This document shows, piece by piece, positions 1 to 6,764 of a DNA stretch of 12,409 nt. A program made the position numbers and the translations under genes. This DNA is from Syntrophaceae bacterium CG2_30_49_12. GTDB taxonomy: Bacteria > Desulfobacterota > Syntrophia > Syntrophales > CG2-30-49-12. Location of the stretch: positions 1 through 12,409 of the forward strand of contig MNZP01000187.1 of the NCBI GenBank assembly GCA_001873675.1, written 5' to 3'. Below the pieces are notes generated by a model that was not told the DNA's origin, ran no database searches, and saw nothing but the letters and a program-made list of their open reading frames with translations. Positions within the stretch are counted from its first letter, which is position 1. Each line of letters starts with the position of its first letter.

Positions 1-861
1 ATTTATAAAACGGTTTATAAAACGGTGCGGGATATAACGTATGAGATCATCGTCATTGACAACGGCTCTTCCGATGGCAGCGTGGAGGTGTTGCGGGAGA
101 AATTTCCCGGGGTTAATGTAATAGAAAATAGGAAAAACCGTGGTTTCGGGGCCGCAAACAATCAGGGATTTCGCGTAATGACAGGCCGGTATGCCCTGTT
201 ATTGAATACTGATACGATCCTGACGGAAAATGCCGTTCATGAACTGTTTTCCTTTATGGAGACCCACCCGGAGGCAGCCATGGCCTGTGGACAGCTTTTG
301 CATGCAGATGGAAGCAAACAGAATTCCATCGCCGCCTTTCCCGGTCTCCTGACCCTTTTAACAAACATCACACTCCTCGAATATGTCTGGCCGAAACGCT
401 TTCCGAGTAAGCGATATGCCTGGAAAGAACCGATTGAGGTTGATTCAGGGATCGGGGCATGTCTTCTCGTCCGTAAGGAGGTTATTGACGAGGTAGGGAT
501 GTTTGATGAACGCTACTTTTTCTTCTTTGAAGAAACTGACTGGGCTTATCAGATGCGCTCTGCCGGCTGGAAGATATTTCATGTCCCTTCCGCATTAATC
601 TACCACCTCCAGGGTCAGAGTATCGGCAGGGACTGCGGATTTCGGATTGAATTTTACCGTTCCCGCTACCAGTTTTTCCGAAAATGGAAATCGCGTCCCT
701 ATTACCTGCCGGCTTTTTTCGTGATCGTGGTACGGTTATTCGTGAACTGGCTCTTTACATCGGGGGCAAACATCTTTACACTGGGGTTGCACAGGAAGAT
801 GCGGCAAAAGTGGCTCATCTATTCCCAGATTATTCTCTGGCATATGAAAGGATGTCCCTGA
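1..861 (+). CDS. Family 2 glycosyltransferase (rhamnosyltransferase-like), 5' end cut by window edge
   Basis: A GT-A fold glycosyltransferase that would move a sugar from a nucleotide-sugar donor onto a cell-surface polysaccharide or lipid-linked acceptor at the inner membrane face. The frame is open to base 1, so the true start lies upstream. A GTG at 25 is available but would remove the first beta strand. Numbering from that GTG: the nucleotide-binding strand IIVIDNGSSDGS (8-19), KNRGFGAANNQG (37-48), the metal-binding NTDT (61-64, DxD equivalent), and FFFFEETDWAYQMRSAGW (165-182), matching the catalytic-base ED motif of WbbL-like enzymes. A hydrophobic stretch around 228-244 may be a membrane anchor. 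It is the only + strand gene and converges on fdhE. The family is clear; the exact sugar and acceptor cannot be read from sequence. Confidence 0.9.
   Translation: MYKTVYKTVRDITYEIIVIDNGSSDGSVEVLREKFPGVNVIENRKNRGFGAANNQGFRVMTGRYALLLNTDTILTENAVHELFSFMETHPEAAMACGQLLHADGSKQNSIAAFPGLLTLLTNITLLEYVWPKRFPSKRYAWKEPIEVDSGIGACLLVRKEVIDEVGMFDERYFFFFEETDWAYQMRSAGWKIFHVPSALIYHLQGQSIGRDCGFRIEFYRSRYQFFRKWKSRPYYLPAFFVIVVRLFVNWLFTSGANIFTLGLHRKMRQKWLIYSQIILWHMKGCP
2..25 (+). repeat. Perfect 12-bp tandem duplication inside the glycosyltransferase gene
   Basis: TTTATAAAACGG occurs twice head to tail (2-13 and 14-25). As the unit is 12 bases the reading frame is kept, giving the peptide YKTVYKTV just before the first Rossmann strand. 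Either a small in-frame duplication or a contig-edge assembly artefact. Confidence 0.8.
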
Positions 862-896
862 GCCATTTTATTATTCCTTGATAGTACAGGAATTAA

Positions 897-933
897 ACTT
901 TAGGCACTTTAAACTTGATCACTTTAGGCACTT
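897..933. repeat. 13-bp direct repeat in the convergent intergenic region
   Basis: ACTTTAGGCACTT is present at 897-909 and again at 921-933, a 24-base period. It lies between the 3' ends of the glycosyltransferase and fdhE genes, where no strong terminator stem with a T tract is visible. It resembles the short AGGCACTTTA-type intergenic repeats of some deltaproteobacteria (recollection, not a search). Confidence 0.75.
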
Positions 934-935
934 AA

Positions 936-1757
936 CTAATCGTAGCCCTCCTCGTAAGCAAGTATATCAAGGTGTAACGTGGCAATGTCCTCAACATCGA
1001 GATTAACCTTCGTCCTGGTATCTCTGAAATCTACTATTTTGATATACCGCTTGCACATATTACACACATCAAGCCGGTATTTCTCATTACCTTCCACGGT
1101 GAAATAGGCAAGGGATTCCTCATCGCCGCAGAACGGGCATCTGATCGGTGTAAAACTCCATTCAAATCCGCACTGATGGCAGAAAAGGTAACGCTGTTCC
1201 TCCTCTTTAATTTCCCCGATCTTTGGTTCTTTCCCACAGATTGGGCAGTATCCCTGAGACCATCCGGAACTGTTGATAATTTCGCCATATTTTTCTGCCA
1301 CCCTTTCCAGTTCGGGGCGCAAACTTTCTTCGGCGAGCAACTCGACAAGATCAATGGAATCATCATCCAATTTGTTGTCCTGTTCACCCCCCGTCTCGTC
1401 CAGAGTAGAAAAGGAATGGCGAACAATCTTTTCAAAATCAAGGGTGCCGTTTTCAACCATTCGCGCTATTTCCTTCGTCTCGCCGAATACCCGTTCTTCT
1501 GCAACCTTGAGGAGTTTAATAAAATACTGTTTGGGTTCTTTAAGGTCAAATTTTCCTGCGGAAAAATCAATAAGAGGTAGTCCTCCGACCATTTTCCCCG
1601 TAATGAGGGTTTCGTCTACCTGGAAAATTGGGTCCTTTATCTTTCGCTGATATTCTTCCCTGAGAATCAGTATCTCTCCGAGGATATCAAGCAATTCCCC
1701 ACAAATTGGGTTCATGCTTTTATAATATTCTATGGTTTTCAGGGTGTCTTTTAGCAT
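936..1757 (-). CDS. fdhE: FdhE-like formate dehydrogenase accessory protein
   Basis: FdhE is a cytoplasmic factor needed for late maturation of formate dehydrogenase (redox or sulfuration handling of the Mo/W-bis-MGD enzyme before export). The 273-residue protein has a helical N-terminal half and a C-terminal half with four CxxC pairs, near residues 171/174 (CPIC), 193/196 (CHQC), 207/210 (CPFC) and 232/235 (CNMC). This is the rubredoxin-like metal-binding arrangement typical of FdhE. The ATG is preceded by AAGGA five bases upstream, and the gap to the aspS stop is 15 bases, so it is probably translated from the aspS transcript. No formate dehydrogenase structural gene lies in the window, so the target enzyme must be encoded elsewhere. 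Confidence 0.88.
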   Translation of the reverse strand: MLKDTLKTIEYYKSMNPICGELLDILGEILILREEYQRKIKDPIFQVDETLITGKMVGGLPLIDFSAGKFDLKEPKQYFIKLLKVAEERVFGETKEIARMVENGTLDFEKIVRHSFSTLDETGGEQDNKLDDDSIDLVELLAEESLRPELERVAEKYGEIINSSGWSQGYCPICGKEPKIGEIKEEEQRYLFCHQCGFEWSFTPIRCPFCGDEESLAYFTVEGNEKYRLDVCNMCKRYIKIVDFRDTRTKVNLDVEDIATLHLDILAYEEGYD

Positions 1758-1772
1758 CTTAATCCTTTCGTT

Positions 1773-3560
1773 TCACGTGACGATCTTTAAGGAAAGCTCC
1801 AGCAGTTGTTCTATGCTGACCTCCGACGGCGCCTCGGTAAGGAGACATGCCATCTTCTGTGTTTTGGGAAAGGCAATGACATCCCTTATGGATTCTACTC
1901 CGGCCATCATCATCACCAGCCTGTCAAAGCCGAATGCTATGCCGCCATGGGGAGGCGCCCCGTATTCGAGGGCATCGAGGAGAAAACCGAACTTCAGTCT
2001 CACATCCTCTTCAGCAAGCCCGAGGGCGTCGAAGATCATCGCCTGGATATCAGGCTGGTGGATGCGGATACTCCCCCCGCCTATCTCGGTTCCGTTGAGG
2101 ACAATGTCGTAGGCCCTTGCCCTGACCTTGCCGGGATCGGTGGCAATCAAAGGGATGTCTTCGGCAACCGGAGAAGTAAAGGGATGGTGCATTGATACAT
2201 ATCGTTTTTCCGTCTCACTGTATGCAAAAAGGGGGAATTCAGTCACCCAGGTAAAGGCAAATTGTTCCCGGTCAATCAGGTTGAGTTTATTGGCAAGATG
2301 AAGCCTCAGATTTCCGAGGGCATTGTGGACAATACCTTCGGAGTCGGCCACAAAAACGATTAGATCCCCCTCTTTTGCCGCTGTCCTCTCGTTGATGTGC
2401 TGTACCTCGAGGGGTTTGAGAAACTTAAATATGGGGGATGTCCATTCATCCGGACCGGTTCGCAGCCTTGCCCAGGCAAGTCCCTTTGCCCCGTATTCTG
2501 CCACATAATCCTTAAGGTCATCCAGGTCTTTTCGGGATAACTGTTTATTATCTTCTATTTTTATCGCCTTGACGATGCCGCCCCTGGCGATAACCTCCTG
2601 GAACAGCTTAAAATCAGTGGTTTTCAGTATATCGGTAAGATCCCTCAATTCGAGGCCAAAGCGTATGTCGGGATTATCCTTCCCGTACCGGTTAATGGCA
2701 TCACCATGGGAAAGCCTGGTAAACGGTATCTCCAATTCCCGGTGGAGACACGTCTTGAATAGATATGATAACAACCCTTCCGTGAGCTGGATGATGTCGT
2801 TTTCGCTAACAAAGGACATCTCCATATCAATCTGGGTAAATTCCGGCTGGCGGTCTGCCCGGAGGTCCTCATCCCGGAAACACCTGACGATCTGGTAGTA
2901 CCTGTCAAAACCTGAGACCATCAGCAGTTGTTTAAAGAGTTGGGGCGACTGGGGGAGGGCATAAAACGTCCCCCTGCTGAGCCGGCTGGGGACGAGATAA
3001 TCCCGGGCGCCCTCCGGCGTGCTCTTTGTCAAGAAAGGCGTTTCAACTTCCACAAAGCCGTTATTTTCAAAAAACTGGCGGGCGGCGGCCGCAACCTTGC
3101 TTCTGAGTAACAGGTTTTTCTGCATCTCCGGCCGTCTCAGATCAAGGTACCGATACTTCAGACGGATATTTTCCGAAATGTCGGCGGAGGCGTCATCGAG
3201 AACAAAGGGAGGCGTCTTCGCCTCATTCATGATTTCCAGTTCGTGGGCCATAACCTCGATCTCGCCACTTTCCATGGCCGGGTTTTCCATCCCCTCTGGT
3301 CTCCTCTGGACCGTGCCGACAACAGCGAGAACAAATTCATTCCTGATCCTGTGGGCCTCTCTATGGGCATCGGGGCTGATGTGAGGATTGAAAACGACCT
3401 GAACTATCCCTTCCCGATCCCTTAAGTCAATAAAAATGACTCCCCCGTGATCTCTCCTCCGGTGTGCCCACCCCATGAGGATTACTTCTTTTCCTGTGTC
3501 GGATATATTGATTTTGCCGCAGTAATGTGTCCTCTTTTTATCGGTGATGAACTCAGACAA
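1773..3560 (-). CDS. aspS: Aspartyl-tRNA synthetase, probably non-discriminating (Asp/Asn)
   Basis: Class II synthetase that charges tRNA-Asp, here probably also tRNA-Asn, with aspartate. The 595 residues match the long bacterial form: OB-fold anticodon domain (about 15-110), catalytic core with motif 2 FRDEDLRADRQPEF (228-241), an inserted GAD-type domain, and motif 3 GIAFGFDRLV (540-549). His38 in RRRDHGG and Gly90 in RPEGM are 52 residues apart, the same spacing as His31/Gly83 of the non-discriminating Pseudomonas aeruginosa enzyme; E. coli has Leu and Lys there. The start is TTG, the only usable one because an in-frame stop lies two codons upstream; GAGAGG sits about six bases before it. 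The hisS-aspS neighbourhood is interrupted by the accessory genes, so aspS may rely on its own promoter. Confidence 0.97.
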   Translation of the reverse strand: MSEFITDKKRTHYCGKINISDTGKEVILMGWAHRRRDHGGVIFIDLRDREGIVQVVFNPHISPDAHREAHRIRNEFVLAVVGTVQRRPEGMENPAMESGEIEVMAHELEIMNEAKTPPFVLDDASADISENIRLKYRYLDLRRPEMQKNLLLRSKVAAAARQFFENNGFVEVETPFLTKSTPEGARDYLVPSRLSRGTFYALPQSPQLFKQLLMVSGFDRYYQIVRCFRDEDLRADRQPEFTQIDMEMSFVSENDIIQLTEGLLSYLFKTCLHRELEIPFTRLSHGDAINRYGKDNPDIRFGLELRDLTDILKTTDFKLFQEVIARGGIVKAIKIEDNKQLSRKDLDDLKDYVAEYGAKGLAWARLRTGPDEWTSPIFKFLKPLEVQHINERTAAKEGDLIVFVADSEGIVHNALGNLRLHLANKLNLIDREQFAFTWVTEFPLFAYSETEKRYVSMHHPFTSPVAEDIPLIATDPGKVRARAYDIVLNGTEIGGGSIRIHQPDIQAMIFDALGLAEEDVRLKFGFLLDALEYGAPPHGGIAFGFDRLVMMMAGVESIRDVIAFPKTQKMACLLTEAPSEVSIEQLLELSLKIVT

Positions 3561-3590
3561 TGTTTACCTCTCTCTAAAAGTGGATTCTTT

Positions 3591-3606
3591 TCCCAATTAG
3601 TTGGGA
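3591..3606 (-). promoter_or_regulatory. 6-bp-arm hairpin in the aspS leader
   Basis: TCCCAA / TTGGGA arms with a 4-base loop, 31 to 46 bases upstream of the aspS TTG. It could be a small leader hairpin influencing aspS translation, but there is no T tract for a terminator and no T-box features. Function unassigned. Confidence 0.35.
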
Positions 3607-3651
3607 GAAAGTGGTCCAGGATTCGAGGGTTCAAGTGTTTGTTTTCTAATG

Positions 3652-3679
3652 ATTTTATCAACGCTTTAATTCTTTGTAA
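3652..3679 (-). promoter_or_regulatory. Candidate sigma70-type promoter for aspS
   Basis: On the - strand, TTACAA (3679-3674) is followed after 16 bases by TAAAAT (3657-3652). That gives a start near 3645 and a leader of roughly 85 bases holding the hairpin at 3591-3606. The -10 is good (5 of 6) and the -35 weak (3 of 6). It would explain aspS expression downstream of the inserted genes, but AT-rich DNA yields such matches by chance. Confidence 0.3.
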
Positions 3680-3715
3680 TTTTTAAGCATTTTACTGGAA
3701 TTCTTATCATCGACG

Positions 3716-3779
3716 ACCAAACTCACTGGCGGGGATGAAGCACAGCGGAATCCCCATCCAGTGCAGTGTCATGTTATGC
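3716..3779 (-). other. Weak integron attC-like recombination site after the radical SAM gene
   Basis: On the - strand it starts with GCATAAC (R''-like; the VCR-type form has A at the third position), overlapping the radical SAM stop codon, and ends with GTTTGGT (R'-like), 64 bp in all. Between them is a strong stem: CACTGG/CCAGTG plus GGGGAT/ATCCCC, separated by a C versus AT bulge, with a 13-nt loop. The loop agrees at nine of 13 positions with that of the better attC-like site at 9651-9723. Against it: the spacers beside the core triplets are very unequal (1 versus 9 bases). It could be just the operon's 3' hairpin, though no T tract follows. Confidence 0.35.
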
Positions 3780-5190
3780 GTTGGTTCCCTTCTTTTTCTT
3801 GGCCAATTTCTGCCCGCAGAGTCTCCCCGTTGGGGTAGTAGTGTTCGAGAAGACTCCGGAATTTGCGCAAGCCGTCGATGGTCTCCCTGCGATTTCTATC
3901 CTTATTCAATTCTGCCAGCAGCTCTAAGAATTCCTCTTGACTCGGCTCCGTTAATCGTCTGTATTTTTTCCGCCATTCACTCGCTCCGTTGTTCTTGTAT
4001 TCCTTTCTGTAGATGATATAGCGGTCAGGCATGGCGAGTATTTCAAGGAACTCCTCATAGGTTGCACCGAACGCTGCACGGATAAAATCGGGATTCGGGC
4101 TGACGAGACCATGCGTAGCCAACAAGACACATTGAATGCCGCGCAAATACCGCCACCGCCATTTGTCCGAAACATAATCGCGTTTCACGTCGGTCATCGG
4201 GATGAAGCGCATTGGAAAGCCAGTTATCCTGATTCCCAATTTTTCGTTCAATTCCGTGTTGACAAGTAAACGGTGGTACAAATCCCTTGGCGAATCGTCG
4301 AAGTTAAACAGCATGTAGTTCGTGAATTCACCGAAACCTTGTCCTGCTAAGAGTTCGATTGAATGTCTATACGCCTTCTCCATCTTGGCGGTAGTGAAAT
4401 CGAACGCCAACCTAACAGGCGAAAGACAGATAGTCGAGAGATGTCGAGCTAATTCCGGATTTTCGCTAATTAGGCGCGCATCCAACCCCTGGTTGAAGTC
4501 CACATATCTTTTGCGGCCATTTCTCTTTGCTCCGCGTTCAAATCCCATCCTTCGGATTTCCGCAATTTCGTTCTCAATCCCATCGATGCCCAAGATATTA
4601 TTGTCCAAGACAATCAAATTCTGACGTTCACCGTATTTCCGTTTCACGCTTCCGATCTGTTCGTCCACTTTAGTCAACCGTCCGAATTTTTTTTCGAGTT
4701 TCGGGACAGCACAAAACTTGCATGATCGAATGCAGCCTTTCGTGATCCTTACGAAGTAAGCATCTCTCGGTTTGTAGTCATACTGTATCGTATCCAGAAT
4801 GCTATAATCAGGGATCATTTCAGCTATGGGACGAGAATCCGGACCAAGCAAACCGCGCTTATCCAAAGGTCCTTCTATAACCACACAAGAAGCATTATTC
4901 CGAATGTAATCCGGTAGAAGCGTTGCTCCGACGCCTCCAACGATAACCTGATCGGTCGAATCGACGGATGAGGCATAATATTTTATCGTCTGAACGGTTC
5001 TCGGCAGTTCCCACGTGAAGAGCGAGGCAATATAAATACGATGCCAATGGAGCGATCGGATGGCTTCGTCTCTGCCTCGAACGAATGTGACCGAATCACG
5101 GCGCTCTTTATGGTAGGCGGCGATCTTCAGCAAACCCAGCGGAGGGAATTTCGAGCGGTAGTCCGGTTCGACAAGGAGGATATTTCTCAC
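3769..5190 (-). CDS. Radical SAM protein, last gene of the NurA-HerA-GHKL operon
   Basis: A 473-residue putative radical SAM enzyme; substrate unknown. The N-terminal part (about 1-140) resembles the Rossmann-like domain of B12-type radical SAM proteins (NILLVEPDYRSKFPPLGLLK at 3-22, VGGVGAT at 84-90) but lacks the DxHxxG cobalamin ligand motif. The [4Fe-4S] motif is GCIRSCKFC (152-160), cysteines 153, 157 and 160 in classical CX3CX2C spacing. The barrel continues with VDFNQGLDARLI, a pattern seen in this superfamily. The C-terminal third is polar and charged. The start is GTG inside a GTGA overlap with the stop of the upstream ATPase gene, with AGGAG eight bases before it, so the two genes are translationally coupled. 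The stop lies inside an attC-like core. Either nucleic-acid/nucleotide or protein modification is possible. Confidence 0.85.
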   Translation of the reverse strand: MRNILLVEPDYRSKFPPLGLLKIAAYHKERRDSVTFVRGRDEAIRSLHWHRIYIASLFTWELPRTVQTIKYYASSVDSTDQVIVGGVGATLLPDYIRNNASCVVIEGPLDKRGLLGPDSRPIAEMIPDYSILDTIQYDYKPRDAYFVRITKGCIRSCKFCAVPKLEKKFGRLTKVDEQIGSVKRKYGERQNLIVLDNNILGIDGIENEIAEIRRMGFERGAKRNGRKRYVDFNQGLDARLISENPELARHLSTICLSPVRLAFDFTTAKMEKAYRHSIELLAGQGFGEFTNYMLFNFDDSPRDLYHRLLVNTELNEKLGIRITGFPMRFIPMTDVKRDYVSDKWRWRYLRGIQCVLLATHGLVSPNPDFIRAAFGATYEEFLEILAMPDRYIIYRKEYKNNGASEWRKKYRRLTEPSQEEFLELLAELNKDRNRRETIDGLRKFRSLLEHYYPNGETLRAEIGQEKEGNQRIT

Positions 5191-6761
5191 CGATCATTCT
5201 CCTTATCTGGGACCTGGTATTTTGCCAGTATTGCGTCGCGCGCCTTCTCAAATGAATCCTCGTCAAGCATATCATAAAGGATGCCAATGATTTCGGAAAT
5301 GATCTTCCGTTGCTTCTTGTCCAGTGACGCACTCAACTTTTGTACCACGAAAGTCGTTTCGTGTTCGATGGACTGACGTGTCTTCTGAAGTTCTTTCCGA
5401 ACACGGTCGATCTCGTTTTGTTCGCTCTCGTTTCTTTCGGCCTTCTTGGCCGCATCCAGCTTGTCGATTTGACTATCTATCTTCTCAAGAACTCTGCTCT
5501 TTTCATCCTTTGATGCCAGTCCTGTTTTTCTCTTCTTATTCGCTGCCGCTATCTCCCTTTCAGCGGGACCGACCAATCGTTCGATATCAAGATTCCTGGC
5601 TTGTGATAGTTGATGTGCTTCGCGGCTTCGCTCACGCGCAAAATCTACCAATGATTTCCAAATTGCAGTCCACTCATGACTGTCCTCAAAACCATCCCGC
5701 CTGGCATTGGGGATGATATTCGAATCCTGAATGTGGATTTCTCCCATGAAATAGTTGTTGAAGCGGGCGTAACTTTCGGATGCTTCCGCAAAGATTTCCG
5801 TCATGCGGTCCGCCATGCCGATACCGATATTCGCCTTGCGCAGACGAAAACCCGCAACCGTGTCGTCACCAAAGGTTCCTGGACAATTCGTTTCGGCATA
5901 CCAGCCCCAGAATGGCGAGTCCGGGCCAGCGTTTTCTGGAAAGAAACGAATCCCCTTCACGTGTATCTTGTGCTTCTCCCGTATAGTTGTGTAAGTCAGC
6001 TTCCGATATGGTTTAAAGACCTGATAGTTTGTTGAACCCGAAGTGATGATAATACTGACGGCTGGAACGGCAATGTTGTGAACCCTTAGCCACTGATGAA
6101 TTGTGCCCGCATGATGAAAGGATTGCATATCCAAGCCTACAGGCGCAACTTGGCACAGGTAGGTGTTGATCTTTTTCCACTCAAGAAATGATTGCCCGAC
6201 CTCGTTGATCCCCTCCATCGTGACTTCGAGAAAGTGATCCTTTTTGCGCGTCTTTTCTGTTGTAACGGAGGCGTAGCTATTGATTACGTCCGCGAGCTCC
6301 TTCACCTGCTTCATGCGCGGCGACATCGCCTGGCGCAATTCATCACAGTCAAACGCCACCGACGAAATGTCGAAATCTCCGTTTGACTGTGTTCTGAAGA
6401 CCAGCCTCCTGCAATATGCGATTCCGGCAAGTCGCCCAATGCCGCGAAAACCGGCATCCGCTAGAATGCTCTTTGAGGACATTCCAATGTTGACCAAGCG
6501 AGAGTTAACGTTGTTGGCCAAAATCCCAGTGCCATTGTCACGCAGAGTGAGGTTTCGGGACCCTTCATCGACGGAAATCTCAATTCGCCCGGCCCCGTTT
6601 GATAACAATCCGCTTCGCTCGGCTTCTCTGATGGCGTCAAAGGAATTCTGTACATACTCCCTCAGCGTGTCCAGAGGATTCGTATACATCCCCGTTGTCA
6701 ATGTCTCGAGGACGAAAGCGCCGATTCTGGGCATTCTTGATTCCAGATTCTCTGGCGTCAT
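5187..6761 (-). CDS. GHKL (HSP90/MutL-type) ATPase with C-terminal coiled coil
   Basis: A 524-residue protein with a Bergerat-fold ATPase at its N terminus. Visible motifs: N box REYVQNSFDAI (Glu35, Asn39, Asp42), G1 box DNGTGI (75-80) and the lid/G2 segment GFRGIGRLAG (104-113). Together these indicate ATP-dependent dimer clamping as in HSP90, MutL and gyrase B. The middle domain is not recognised. About residues 390-500 are rich in Lys, Glu and Arg with heptad-like spacing, suggesting a coiled coil. The ATG lies three bases past the herA-like stop with AGGGA six bases upstream inside that gene, and its stop overlaps the radical SAM start. In this context it may be a molecular switch or clamp loader for the HerA-NurA machine. 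A MutL C-terminal endonuclease motif is not seen. Confidence 0.85.
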   Translation of the reverse strand: MTPENLESRMPRIGAFVLETLTTGMYTNPLDTLREYVQNSFDAIREAERSGLLSNGAGRIEISVDEGSRNLTLRDNGTGILANNVNSRLVNIGMSSKSILADAGFRGIGRLAGIAYCRRLVFRTQSNGDFDISSVAFDCDELRQAMSPRMKQVKELADVINSYASVTTEKTRKKDHFLEVTMEGINEVGQSFLEWKKINTYLCQVAPVGLDMQSFHHAGTIHQWLRVHNIAVPAVSIIITSGSTNYQVFKPYRKLTYTTIREKHKIHVKGIRFFPENAGPDSPFWGWYAETNCPGTFGDDTVAGFRLRKANIGIGMADRMTEIFAEASESYARFNNYFMGEIHIQDSNIIPNARRDGFEDSHEWTAIWKSLVDFARERSREAHQLSQARNLDIERLVGPAEREIAAANKKRKTGLASKDEKSRVLEKIDSQIDKLDAAKKAERNESEQNEIDRVRKELQKTRQSIEHETTFVVQKLSASLDKKQRKIISEIIGILYDMLDEDSFEKARDAILAKYQVPDKENDR

Positions 6762-6764
6762 GAT

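Noticed and set aside
873..893. Inverted repeat ATTCCT/AGGAAT as a terminator for the glycosyltransferase gene
   Set aside because: Only six A/T-rich base pairs with a 9-base loop and no following T tract; too weak to call.
3724..3763. Strong hairpin after the radical SAM gene as an intrinsic terminator
   Set aside because: The stem is strong, but the sequence after it on the - strand (AGTTTGGTCG) has no T tract. It is listed as part of the attC-like site instead.
3655..3779. Longer version of the second attC-like site ending at GCGTTGATA
   Set aside because: The core looks plausible, but the segments beside the cores do not pair.
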